Shown: piece after piece, positions 1 to 5,574 of the stretch | Layout: each line of letters starts with the position of its first letter | Numbering within the stretch: position 1 is the first letter of the stretch | Source: Mailhella sp. | Lineage (GTDB): Bacteria; Desulfobacterota; Desulfovibrionia; Desulfovibrionales; Desulfovibrionaceae | Assembly: GCA_017411945.1 (NCBI GenBank) | Contig: JAFQPD010000090.1 | Location: 1-6,654, forward strand | Length of the DNA stretch: 6,654 nt | Direction: 5' to 3' | Notes under the pieces: generated by a model | Database searches by the model: none | Told to the model about the DNA's origin: nothing | Seen by the model: only the letters and a program-made list of their open reading frames with translations | Position numbers and translations under genes: made by a program

Positions 1-252
1 CGCATTGGCCTTGATGCTTTCGCGGGCAGCCGCGACTTCGGCGCGGGCCTTGGCTATGCGGGCAGTGTAACCTTCCATCTTGAGGTCGGCCTCACTCCTG
101 ATGGTGTCGGCGCTTCCTCTCAGCTCATCGTTCTGAGCACGGCGGCGAGCGATGACGCCACGCACAGGGCGGATGATAAGGTAATTGATGATCGCCAGGG
201 CGACCAAAAAATTAACCAACTGAATCAGGAGGGTTATGTCGATATTGATCAT
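1..252 (-). CDS. atpF: ATP synthase F0 subunit b/b' (N-terminal part, gene runs off the left edge)
   Basis: This is the peripheral-stalk subunit of F1F0 ATP synthase. It anchors in the membrane by one N-terminal helix and reaches up as a long charged helix to hold F1 still against rotation. The visible 84 residues begin MINIDITLLIQLVNFLVALA, a hydrophobic segment at about residues 6-28. An Arg-rich turn (RPVRGVIARRR, 28-38) follows, then a charged helix rich in Ala, Arg, Glu and Lys, as in b-type subunits. The start is supported by a GGAGG ribosome binding site (261-265) 8 bases before the ATG. The Desulfovibrionaceae usually carry tandem b' and b genes at the head of the atp operon. As the first gene after a long gap, this is more likely the b' copy, but that is inference. 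The C-terminal part and the rest of the operon lie outside the window. Confidence 0.88.
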   Translation of the reverse strand, partial: MINIDITLLIQLVNFLVALAIINYLIIRPVRGVIARRRAQNDELRGSADTIRSEADLKMEGYTARIAKARAEVAAARESIKANA

Positions 253-277
253 TACGAGAACCTCCAACCGAAGCTGT

Positions 278-315
278 AAAAAGGGGCCACTCAACCAATG
301 TCATTCTAAGCCCCC
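278..315 (-). terminator. Terminator-like hairpin in the leader of the atp gene
   Basis: Read on the minus strand, GGGGGC (315-310) pairs with GCCCCT (287-282). This gives five G-C pairs and one G-U pair around a 22-base loop, followed by five T (282-278). It lies downstream of the candidate promoter at 360-388 and ends 25 bases before the atp start codon. It could be an attenuator, or the 3' end of a short RNA of about 75 bases. The long loop makes it weaker than the rodA terminator. Confidence 0.4.
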
Positions 316-359
316 AAAGTTCTGCGCTCCTGAATTATTGGGAGTAGAATTATTTCTCT

Positions 360-388
360 TATCTACCTTGTTCGCTAGGATTTGTCAA
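360..388 (-). promoter_or_regulatory. Candidate sigma70-type promoter for the atp gene
   Basis: On the minus strand there is a perfect -35 box TTGACA (388-383). A 17-base spacer separates it from TAGATA (365-360), a weak -10 match (3 of 6). Transcription would start near 353, giving a leader of about 100 bases before the atp start codon. An AT-rich stretch with an inverted repeat (403-419) lies just upstream. The call rests on the exact -35, the ideal spacing and the position ahead of an operon. Confidence 0.45.
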
Positions 389-402
389 AGCCGCCTCTTG
401 AT

Positions 403-419
403 TTTATTCAATTAATAAA
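403..419. repeat. AT-rich inverted repeat upstream of the atp promoter
   Basis: TTTATT (403-408) and AATAAA (414-419) form 6-base inverted arms around CAATT. It sits about 15 bases upstream of the candidate TTGACA box on the minus strand. It could serve as an AT-rich UP-like element or a protein site, or be a chance feature of AT-rich DNA. Confidence 0.3.
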
Positions 420-538
420 GTCTTCCACTAAGGCCGCTTGCACCTTTCATAGCAAGTATGCATTGCCAAGGAATATCAAGGGAATAGCCGCTGTTTATTC
501 ACACAAACAATATGAAATTCCAAGGAGTTGTCCGCCAC

Positions 539-563
539 GAGGGGGCGGTGCGGCCCCTCTTTT
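539..563 (+). terminator. Possible plus-strand terminator hairpin
   Basis: GAGGGG (539-544) pairs with CCCCTC (554-559) around a 9-base loop, followed on the plus strand by TTTT (560-563). No plus-strand protein gene precedes it. If real, it ends a small RNA or antisense transcript arising in the intergenic region. The T tract is short and the stem is only 6 base pairs. Confidence 0.25.
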
Positions 564-629
564 CATCCAGCCTTTCTCCTCTGCCGGAACAGAAAAATTA
601 TAAAAAAATATTTTTTCACAACGCCGGCG

Positions 630-669
630 AAAAAAATCACGCCTGAAGGCAGAATTTCCCTCAGGCGTG
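630..669 (-). terminator. Intrinsic terminator after rodA
   Basis: CACGCCTGA (638-646) and TCAGGCGTG (661-669) form a perfect 9-base-pair stem. Two further G-C pairs beyond an A-C mismatch shorten the loop to 8 bases. On the minus strand the stem is followed by A and then seven T (636-630). It begins 27 bases after the rodA stop codon, the expected place for the end of the proC-rodA transcript. Confidence 0.85.
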
Positions 670-696
670 GACTTTTGCTGCGTCTGCGCGGCTTTT

Positions 697-1818
697 TCAG
701 CTTTTGAAGACGAAACGGCGCATTGAGATACTAAGCACAATGCCCACCAGCGCGCAGTTCACCACGAGCGCCGTGCCTCCGTAGCTGATGAACGGGAGCG
801 GCATGCCCACCACGGGCATGAGACCGACCACCATGCCTATGTTCACGATGATCTGCCAGAAGAAATAGAAGAAGATGCCGGCGGCAAGCGTGCTGCCGAA
901 GCGGTCCTTGGCGTCGCGCACCGTAGCGTACATGGCGGCAAGGAAGAGGCAGAACAGCACGATGAGGGTCATGCAGCCCACGAAGCCCCACTCCTCGCCA
1001 AGGACGGCAATGGCGAAGTCCGTGTGCTTCTCGGGCAGGAAGCGGAGCTGGCTCTGCGTGCCGTCGAGGAAGCCCTTGCCGAACATCTCGCCGGAGCCTA
1101 TGGCTATCTGCGACTGTATGATGTGGTAGCCCGCTCCGCGCGGGTCGGCCGTTGGGTCGAGGAAGGTCATGATGCGCCCGCGCTGGTAGTCGTGCAAGGC
1201 GAACCAGCCCAGAGGAAGCACCAGGGGTATGGCCACGAGGCATACGCGGAGCACGCGCCACTTCACGCCGTGGAAGAGCACCATGCCGCCCAGAAGGACA
1301 AGAACCGTGAGGCCGGAGCCGAGGTCGGGCTGGCTGGCGATGAACAGGAAGGGCACGACGCCTATGGCCAGCACGCGGGCAAGACGCTTCCAGCCCAGGG
1401 TCTCTCCGTCGCGGCAGAGAGCCTTCGCCCCCATCATGAGCACGGCGAACTTGGCCAGCTCGCTGGGCTGAAGGTTCATGACGCCGAGGTCTATCCAGCG
1501 TTTCGCGCCATAAACGGTCTTGCCGATGATGGGGACAAGCAGGAGCAGGATGAGCACCGCCACGAAGCACGGCACGGCCATGCGCTCGATGCGGCGATAA
1601 TCCACAAGGGCGCAGACGAGCATAGCACCAAGGCCGATGAGCCCCCACACCAGCTGCTTGTGGAAGAAGGGGGAAAGCACGAAGCCGCCTTCCACGCGCG
1701 CGCCGCTTGCGGAATAGAGATTCACCATGCCGACAGCGAAGAGGAGCATGGTGGTGAGCACCAGCCCCCAGTTTATCTGGAAGAACATCCTCCTGTCGGG
1801 CATATGGACCGGGAGCAT
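697..1818 (-). CDS. rodA: RodA, peptidoglycan glycosyltransferase of the elongasome (SEDS family)
   Basis: RodA polymerises lipid II into glycan strands during cell elongation, working in the inner membrane with a class B penicillin-binding protein (PBP2) and MreB/MreC. The 373-residue product is a multi-pass membrane protein with the SEDS family signatures: GAKRWIDLG (104-112), LQPSELAKF (116-124), QPDLGSGL (163-170), EKHTDFAIAVLGEE (263-276) and MPLPFISYGG (339-348). Asp267 in the HTD motif matches the Asp held to be catalytic in RodA. The HTDF and PFISYGG context fits RodA better than FtsW, although the two are close relatives. The start at 1818 lies 3 bases after the proC stop, suggesting coupled translation. 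A second ATG at 1803 (Met6, MPDRRMFF) fits typical RodA N termini equally well, and neither has a strong ribosome binding site. No PBP2 or mre gene is visible nearby. Confidence 0.95.
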   Translation of the reverse strand: MLPVHMPDRRMFFQINWGLVLTTMLLFAVGMVNLYSASGARVEGGFVLSPFFHKQLVWGLIGLGAMLVCALVDYRRIERMAVPCFVAVLILLLLVPIIGKTVYGAKRWIDLGVMNLQPSELAKFAVLMMGAKALCRDGETLGWKRLARVLAIGVVPFLFIASQPDLGSGLTVLVLLGGMVLFHGVKWRVLRVCLVAIPLVLPLGWFALHDYQRGRIMTFLDPTADPRGAGYHIIQSQIAIGSGEMFGKGFLDGTQSQLRFLPEKHTDFAIAVLGEEWGFVGCMTLIVLFCLFLAAMYATVRDAKDRFGSTLAAGIFFYFFWQIIVNIGMVVGLMPVVGMPLPFISYGGTALVVNCALVGIVLSISMRRFVFKS

Positions 1819-1821
1819 CGG

Positions 1822-2622
1822 CTATTTGCCCGCCATTTCCATGTCGCGCTTCAGGGCTTCGAGCACGGCGTCGGCAACGTGCCCGGGCACGGCGTTGCGT
1901 TCGAGGTGGTTCACGCCGCGTATGGTCGTGCCTGCCGGGGAGCAGACCTTGACGCGCAGGTCGGCAAAGCTCTCTCCGCTCTCAAGGGCCAGCTTCGCCG
2001 AACCTTCCACCATGGCGGCCACGAGCTCGCGGGATTCGGAAGCCTTGAGCCCCATGGTGATGCCGGCGTTGAGCAGGCCCTCCATGAAGAGGAAGACGAA
2101 GGCAGGCCCGCAGCCCACCAGAGACGTGAAGGCCGGGAACAGGCGTTCGGGCAGGACCACGGCCATGCCCAGCTTCTGGAACACGCCCAGCAGTTCGGCC
2201 TTGCGGGATCCGGCAAGGGAGGCATCGTCGAAGCAGAGGGCGAACACGCCCTTGCCCACGATGACGGGCAGGTTGGGCATGGCGCGCACCACGGGGCAGA
2301 GCCCGCCCGCGCCCTGCATGAGCTTTTCCTGCGAAACGGCCGCCGCCAGCGAAAGCACCACTTTGGAAGAGTCCAGTGCGGGGCGTATCTCTTCGAGCAT
2401 GGCTTCCACCTGATAGGGCTTCACAGCAAGGATGATGACATCCGCAGCCTCGGCCAGGGCGAGGGGGCTTTCCGCCCATGCCACGCGGCGCCCTTCCGCA
2501 TCCAGAGCTTCCACCTTGGAGCGGCTATGGTCATGGCCGAAGAGTTGATATTCGCCGTGGGGCACAAGCCCTTTGAGCACGCCGCCGCCCATATTGCCGC
2601 AGCCTATGCAGCCTATCTTCAT
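1822..2622 (-). CDS. proC: Pyrroline-5-carboxylate reductase
   Basis: ProC reduces 1-pyrroline-5-carboxylate to L-proline with NAD(P)H, the last step of proline synthesis, in the cytoplasm. The 266 residues match the usual family length (about 270). A Rossmann nucleotide-binding motif GCGNMGGG opens the protein (7-14). It is followed by AVKPYQ (66-71) and RAMPNLP (113-119, usually RAMPNTP). The dimerisation and substrate domain carries GCGPAFVF (170-177), GITMGL (187-192) and SPAGTTIRGV (228-237), the classic ProC signature. The start has a GAGG ribosome binding site 8 bases upstream. It stands 100 bases after ctpA and 3 bases before rodA, so it most likely shares a transcript with rodA. The functional link between proline synthesis and cell-wall elongation is not obvious, and the arrangement may be simple co-location. 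No truncation or missing key motif is seen. Confidence 0.96.
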   Translation of the reverse strand: MKIGCIGCGNMGGGVLKGLVPHGEYQLFGHDHSRSKVEALDAEGRRVAWAESPLALAEAADVIILAVKPYQVEAMLEEIRPALDSSKVVLSLAAAVSQEKLMQGAGGLCPVVRAMPNLPVIVGKGVFALCFDDASLAGSRKAELLGVFQKLGMAVVLPERLFPAFTSLVGCGPAFVFLFMEGLLNAGITMGLKASESRELVAAMVEGSAKLALESGESFADLRVKVCSPAGTTIRGVNHLERNAVPGHVADAVLEALKRDMEMAGK

Positions 2623-2652
2623 GCTTCTATCCTCAAAATCTTGCAGGATGCA

Positions 2653-2700
2653 GAAAGCGGACCGCCCGGCCCGCCGGAGCAGGAGGAGCGATCCGCTTTC
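2653..2700. repeat. Inverted repeat between ctpA and proC
   Basis: GAAAGCGGA (2653-2661) and TCCGCTTTC (2692-2700) are perfect 9-base inverted arms around 30 GC-rich bases. Neither strand shows a T tract directly after the hairpin, so it is not a standard intrinsic terminator. In the 97-base gap it could protect or process the transcript, or partly separate ctpA from proC-rodA. Confidence 0.5.
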
Positions 2701-2718
2701 CCGAAAAAAGTCTTGCCG

Positions 2719-4029
2719 CTATTTCTGCAGCTCCTTGAGCACCGGCAGGGTCTTGACGAACTGCAGGGCCAGACGGAGCTGGTTGTCGCGGGCTATCATG
2801 TTCTTCACGTCCTCCGCGCCCTTGTCCTTCTCGTCGGCTTTTTCCTTGGCCTTCTTGGCTTCGTCGCCCTTCTTGCCCTTCTGCTCAAGGTGGCGGCGCA
2901 GGTCTTTTTCCCGCACGGAGAAGGCGGGGGCCTCTTCCTCACGCGGGTTCTCCCACGCTATCTCGAAGTCGGGCTTGATACCCTCGGCCTGGATGGACTT
3001 GCCGGAAGGCGTGTAGTAGCGGGCCACGGTGAGCTTGAGTCCGGTGCCGTCGGCCAGAGGGATGAGGTTCTGAACCGAGCCCTTGCCGAAAGTCTGCTCG
3101 CCAAGGATGAGGGCGCGCTTGCGGTCGCGCAGGGCTCCGGCCACGATTTCGGAGGCAGAAGCGGAACCGGCGTTCACCAGCACCACCATGGGGCTGTCCA
3201 CATCGCTTTCCTGCGAGCGGGCCTTGAAGGTGCTGCTCCCCTTGGCGTCGCGGCCGCGCATGGAAACGATGTCGCCGTTGCGCAGGAACATGTCGGAAAC
3301 TTCCACGCTCTGGTCGAGCAGGCCGCCGGGATTGTTGCGCAGATCAAGGACTATGCCCTTGATCTCGCCCTTGCCGCGGGCCTTCTTCAGGGCTTCGGCA
3401 AGGTCTTCGGCGGTATGGCCGCTGAAGCGGGTGATGCGTATCCACCAGTAGCCGGGTTCGAGCTCGCGGGACTTCACGCTGATGAGCGGGATGGCGTCGC
3501 GCGTGATCTTCATGGTCACGGGCTTGGGGCTGTCGTTATGCAGCACCTGCAGTTCCACATCCGTACCGCGCTTGCCGCGCATCTTGGAGACGACTTCCGT
3601 GAGCGTCATGTCCATGGTGAGCTCGCCGTCCACGGAGACGATGATGTCGCCGGCGCGCAGGCCAGCCCGGTGGCCGGGGGTGTCTTCGATGGGGCTCACC
3701 ACGAGCACCTGGCCGTTCTGCATGGTTATCTCGATGCCAACGCCGAAAAACTCGCCGCTGGTATTTTCCTGCATCTCCTGGAATTCCTTCTTGCTCATCA
3801 GGGTGGAGTGCGGGTCGAGGTTCTCGAGCATGCCCTTGAGAGCTCCGTCAAGAAGCTCCTTCTGCGAGACTTCTTTGACGTAGTACTGCTCCACCATGTC
3901 GAGTATCTGGCTGAAGCGGCGCAGGGATTCGTAGTCAGCTTCTGCGCTCACGGCCTTCATCACTCCGCCTCCGGCAAGGAAGGTCGCCAGAGCGAGGGAT
4001 GCCGTGGTCATCATGCGTATCTTTTTCAT
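2719..4029 (-). CDS. ctpA: Carboxy-terminal processing protease CtpA (S41 family), exported
   Basis: This is a periplasmic serine protease of the CtpA/Prc type, which trims or degrades proteins from their C termini. The 436-residue product starts MKKIRMMTTASLALATFLAG, a signal peptide probably cleaved after AVSA (near residue 29). An N-terminal helical part (30-90) is followed by a PDZ domain (about 95-180) that recognises substrate C termini. The protease core follows, with DLRNNPGGLLDQ (229-240), NAGSASASEI (286-295) and FGKGSVQ (314-320). Ser291 and Lys316 are 25 residues apart and Gln320 lies 4 further on, matching the Ser-Lys dyad and Gln of the family. The C terminus has a Lys/Glu-rich linker (about 383-408). 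The start at 4029 is preferred over an in-frame ATG at 4083 because it has GGAGG 5 bases upstream (4035-4039) and begins the signal peptide. The natural substrate cannot be told from context; other family members act on cell-wall hydrolases or lipoproteins. Confidence 0.95.
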   Translation of the reverse strand: MKKIRMMTTASLALATFLAGGGVMKAVSAEADYESLRRFSQILDMVEQYYVKEVSQKELLDGALKGMLENLDPHSTLMSKKEFQEMQENTSGEFFGVGIEITMQNGQVLVVSPIEDTPGHRAGLRAGDIIVSVDGELTMDMTLTEVVSKMRGKRGTDVELQVLHNDSPKPVTMKITRDAIPLISVKSRELEPGYWWIRITRFSGHTAEDLAEALKKARGKGEIKGIVLDLRNNPGGLLDQSVEVSDMFLRNGDIVSMRGRDAKGSSTFKARSQESDVDSPMVVLVNAGSASASEIVAGALRDRKRALILGEQTFGKGSVQNLIPLADGTGLKLTVARYYTPSGKSIQAEGIKPDFEIAWENPREEEAPAFSVREKDLRRHLEQKGKKGDEAKKAKEKADEKDKGAEDVKNMIARDNQLRLALQFVKTLPVLKELQK

Positions 4030-4061
4030 AACAGCCTCCGAAAACAGGATGGAACCTTTCG

Positions 4062-4090
4062 AAGATAGGGCCGATCCCGCCAAAACGCAA
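4062..4090 (-). promoter_or_regulatory. Candidate promoter for ctpA
   Basis: On the minus strand TTGCGT (4090-4085) is followed, after exactly 17 bases, by TATCTT (4067-4062). These match the sigma70 consensus at 3 of 6 and 4 of 6 positions. Transcription would start near 4055, leaving a short leader of about 25 bases that contains the ctpA ribosome binding site. It lies in the 70-base gap after ogt, so ctpA may be transcribed independently of it. Confidence 0.35.
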
Positions 4091-4099
4091 TGGCTTTCC

Positions 4100-4579
4100 T
4101 CAGTTCTCCAGCGGCAGGAGCACTCTTTCCAGCTCCAGAAGGCGGCGCTTCAATGCCAGCCCCTCCCCGAAGCCCACGAGGCTTCCGTCCGCCCCCACGA
4201 CCCTGTGGCAGGGAACGACGATGAGCAGAGGGTTTCGGTTGCAGGCCATGCCCACGGCCCTCGCGCCTCCGGGAGAGCCGACGGCTCGGGCCACCTCGCC
4301 ATACGAGCGCGTTCGCCCCCAGCCTATGCGCCCAAGCTCTTCCCATACGCGGCTCTGGAACTCCGTGCCTCGCGGCGACAGCGGTAGGTCGAAACAGCGC
4401 AGTCGGCCAGAGAAGTACGCGTCGAGCTGGGCGCAGGCCTCACGGACCAGAGGAGAGCTTCCCGCAGCGGGCACCGCCTCCCGCTCTTCCGGGAGGAGGT
4501 ACTGCACGCGGGTCAGGGCATCCCCCTGCTCTTCCACAAGCAGGAAGCCCCACGGCATGGCATGGACGACGGCAGGCAT
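4100..4579 (-). CDS. ogt: Methylated-DNA--protein-cysteine S-methyltransferase (O6-alkylguanine repair)
   Basis: This suicide enzyme moves the alkyl group from O6-alkylguanine or O4-alkylthymine in DNA onto its own cysteine. It is a single-domain Ogt-type protein without the Ada regulator domain. Counting from the upstream ATG at 4594, the active-site motif is VVPCHRVV with Cys129. SYGEVA (97-102) supplies the conserved Tyr, and GGARAVG (109-115) supplies the Arg that helps flip the base. NRNPLLI precedes the active site as usual. I prefer the start at 4579 (159 residues) because it has GGAG 6 bases upstream, whereas the ATG at 4594 has no ribosome binding site and sits directly behind an AT-rich box that may be part of a promoter. 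The 5-residue difference does not affect any domain. The gene is divergent from the HisD-like gene and stands 70 bases before ctpA. Confidence 0.93.
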   Translation of the reverse strand: MPAVVHAMPWGFLLVEEQGDALTRVQYLLPEEREAVPAAGSSPLVREACAQLDAYFSGRLRCFDLPLSPRGTEFQSRVWEELGRIGWGRTRSYGEVARAVGSPGGARAVGMACNRNPLLIVVPCHRVVGADGSLVGFGEGLALKRRLLELERVLLPLEN

Positions 4580-4631
4580 GGCGTACTCCGGCATATTTTA
4601 ATTTAAGGATAGGAGACTGTACCCGGCTCGC

Positions 4632-4666
4632 AGGGGCGGCGCAAGCAGGGAACGCCTCTCTTTTTT
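4632..4666 (+). terminator. Possible plus-strand terminator hairpin in the divergent intergenic region
   Basis: AGGGGCG (4632-4638) pairs with CGCCTCT (4653-4659), six Watson-Crick pairs and one G-U, around a 14-base loop. It is followed by C and six T (4661-4666). No plus-strand gene lies upstream, so it would stop antisense transcription coming through ogt or act in a leader. It overlaps the first copy of the 11-base direct repeat. The pairing could be incidental. Confidence 0.3.
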
Positions 4667-4680
4667 ATCGGGAACGCCTC
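4648..4680. repeat. 11-base direct repeat, two copies 22 bases apart
   Basis: GGGAACGCCTC occurs exactly at 4648-4658 and 4670-4680. The start-to-start distance is 22 bases, close to two turns of the DNA helix, so both copies would face the same side. They lie between the divergent ogt and HisD-like genes. The layout resembles a tandem operator bound by a transcription factor; no factor can be named. Confidence 0.6.
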
Positions 4681-4692
4681 ATTTCCTAAATT
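4664..4692 (+). promoter_or_regulatory. Candidate promoter for the HisD-like/EF-G pair
   Basis: TTTATC (4664-4669) and TAAATT (4687-4692) are separated by 17 bases and match the sigma70 consensus at 3 and 4 of 6 positions. The second copy of the 11-base repeat falls in the spacer. This is a weak match supported mainly by position, about 50 bases before the start codon. Confidence 0.25.
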
Positions 4693-4717
4693 TTATTTGA
4701 CGAGCGGCAAGGAGCAA
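4690..4717 (-). promoter_or_regulatory. Candidate promoter for ogt
   Basis: On the minus strand TTGCTC (4717-4712) and TAAAAT (4695-4690) are separated by 16 bases. The -10 matches 5 of 6 consensus positions. Transcription would start near 4683 and run through both copies of the 11-base repeat before reaching ogt. A second TAAAAT (4600-4595) lies next to the upstream ATG of ogt, with a poor -35, and is an alternative. Confidence 0.25.
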
Positions 4718-4743
4718 CGTAACCCATTGAGGAGGGAGGAACC

Positions 4744-5574
4744 ATGCGCATGAACATCGAACTGCCCGGCTGGCTCGACGCCTGCCGCCCCGACGACGCC
4801 CTCTACGCCGACGCCTACGAAGGCACGCCCGCCGAACTTCGCGCCCTGCTCAAAACGGCCATAGCCTTCGCCTTCCATCGCTGGCCCCCTGCGGACGACG
4901 AAGAGGCCGCATCCCGCCGCTCTGCCCGCTCCGGCTTCTCTCACAGCGAAAGCTCCCGCCCGGCAGGCTGGGCCATCGCCAGCCTCGGCCCCGGCTTCGC
5001 TTCCCCGGCGCGGCTTCTTTCCGCCCTCGTCCCGGCCATACTTGCCGGAGTCGAGCGCATACTCGTGATTTCCGAAGCTCCCTTCTCCCCCGCCGTCTGC
5101 GCCGCCCTCGAACTGGCCGGCCTTGAAGATTCCTTCCTGCTGGACGGCGAACAGATGCCCGGCCTCTATGAAGACATGCGCACGCTCTGCCCCGAAGGCC
5201 GCGTGATCACCTTCCCGGACGCCGAAGGGAATTTCACCCCCGCCCAGCAGGAGCTCCTGCATTCCGCCGCGCTGGACGGCATGCCCCGCCTGCGCGACCT
5301 CCCCTCCCCCCGCATACTCTGCCTGCACGCGCCCGGCTCATTCCATGAGGAAAGCCTGCGCTGGCTGCAGCCCGATGCCGAATTCCTCCGCGAGCCCGCA
5401 CCTGACATCCGCGCCGCCTACGTCCCCGGCGAAGCTTCCGCCCCCGGCGGCCTCCCCTTCGTCTGCGGCCCGGGCATGGAAGCCTGCTGGCCCGGCCCCT
5501 CTCCCGAATTCTATCGCACCCGTACCTGTTCCGCCTTCCTCTTCCAGAAAAACGACCCGGAGGCCCTCTCATGA
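4744..5574 (+). CDS. Compact histidinol dehydrogenase-like protein without the catalytic core, function unknown
   Basis: I do not recognise this 276-residue protein as a named family. Two blocks look like histidinol dehydrogenase (HisD). Residues 75-145 (GWAIASLGPGF, then SALVPAILAGVERILVIS and LDGEQ) resemble the HisD nucleotide-binding region. Residues 242-270 (GPGMEACWPGP, then YRTRTCSAFLFQK) resemble its C-terminal segment. HisD is about 430 residues; here the stretch between the blocks is far shorter and I find no equivalent of the SQAEHGPDSQ motif with the catalytic Glu and His. At the place of the C-terminal zinc-binding His the sequence reads MEACWP, with no His. A dehydrogenase activity is therefore unlikely. 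No membrane segment or signal peptide is evident. A strong ribosome binding site (GGAGG at 4731-4735 and again at 4735-4739) precedes the start, although Met3 at 4750 is also possible. Its stop overlaps the start of the EF-G-like gene, so the two are translated together. The HisD relation is my inference from remembered sequence. Confidence 0.75.
   Translation: MRMNIELPGWLDACRPDDALYADAYEGTPAELRALLKTAIAFAFHRWPPADDEEAASRRSARSGFSHSESSRPAGWAIASLGPGFASPARLLSALVPAILAGVERILVISEAPFSPAVCAALELAGLEDSFLLDGEQMPGLYEDMRTLCPEGRVITFPDAEGNFTPAQQELLHSAALDGMPRLRDLPSPRILCLHAPGSFHEESLRWLQPDAEFLREPAPDIRAAYVPGEASAPGGLPFVCGPGMEACWPGPSPEFYRTRTCSAFLFQKNDPEALS

Larger units (their letters stand above)
253..696. other. 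Intergenic region between rodA and the atp gene
   Basis: No convincing protein gene is present in these 444 bases. The stretch is richer in A and T than the coding DNA around it. It holds, from right to left, the rodA terminator (about 630-669), a plus-strand hairpin with a short T tail (539-563), an AT-rich inverted repeat (403-419), a candidate minus-strand promoter (360-388) and a terminator-like hairpin in the atp leader (278-315). The short open frames here lack good ribosome binding sites and known motifs. Confidence 0.6.

Noticed and set aside
435..465. A possible sigma54 promoter on the minus strand (TGGCA followed by TTGCT)
   Set aside because: The distance between the GG and GC elements is two bases longer than this promoter class allows.
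382..603. A 73-codon plus-strand open frame in the rodA-atp gap
   Set aside because: It has no ribosome binding site or recognisable motif, crosses the hairpin at 539-559 and overlaps the candidate atp promoter.
495..740. An 81-codon minus-strand open frame overlapping the end of rodA
   Set aside because: It runs through the rodA terminator in another frame and has no family features.
1024..4068. A stop-free plus-strand frame of 1014 codons running antisense through rodA, proC and ctpA
   Set aside because: It lies opposite three well-supported genes, and its translation is a low-complexity mix rich in His, Ala, Gly and Glu without any domain. Long antisense frames are expected in GC-rich DNA with strong third-position bias.
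4030..4083. An 18-residue N-terminal extension of CtpA from the ATG at 4083
   Set aside because: It would bury the signal peptide behind a polar stretch and span the GGAGG site and candidate promoter that serve the start at 4029.
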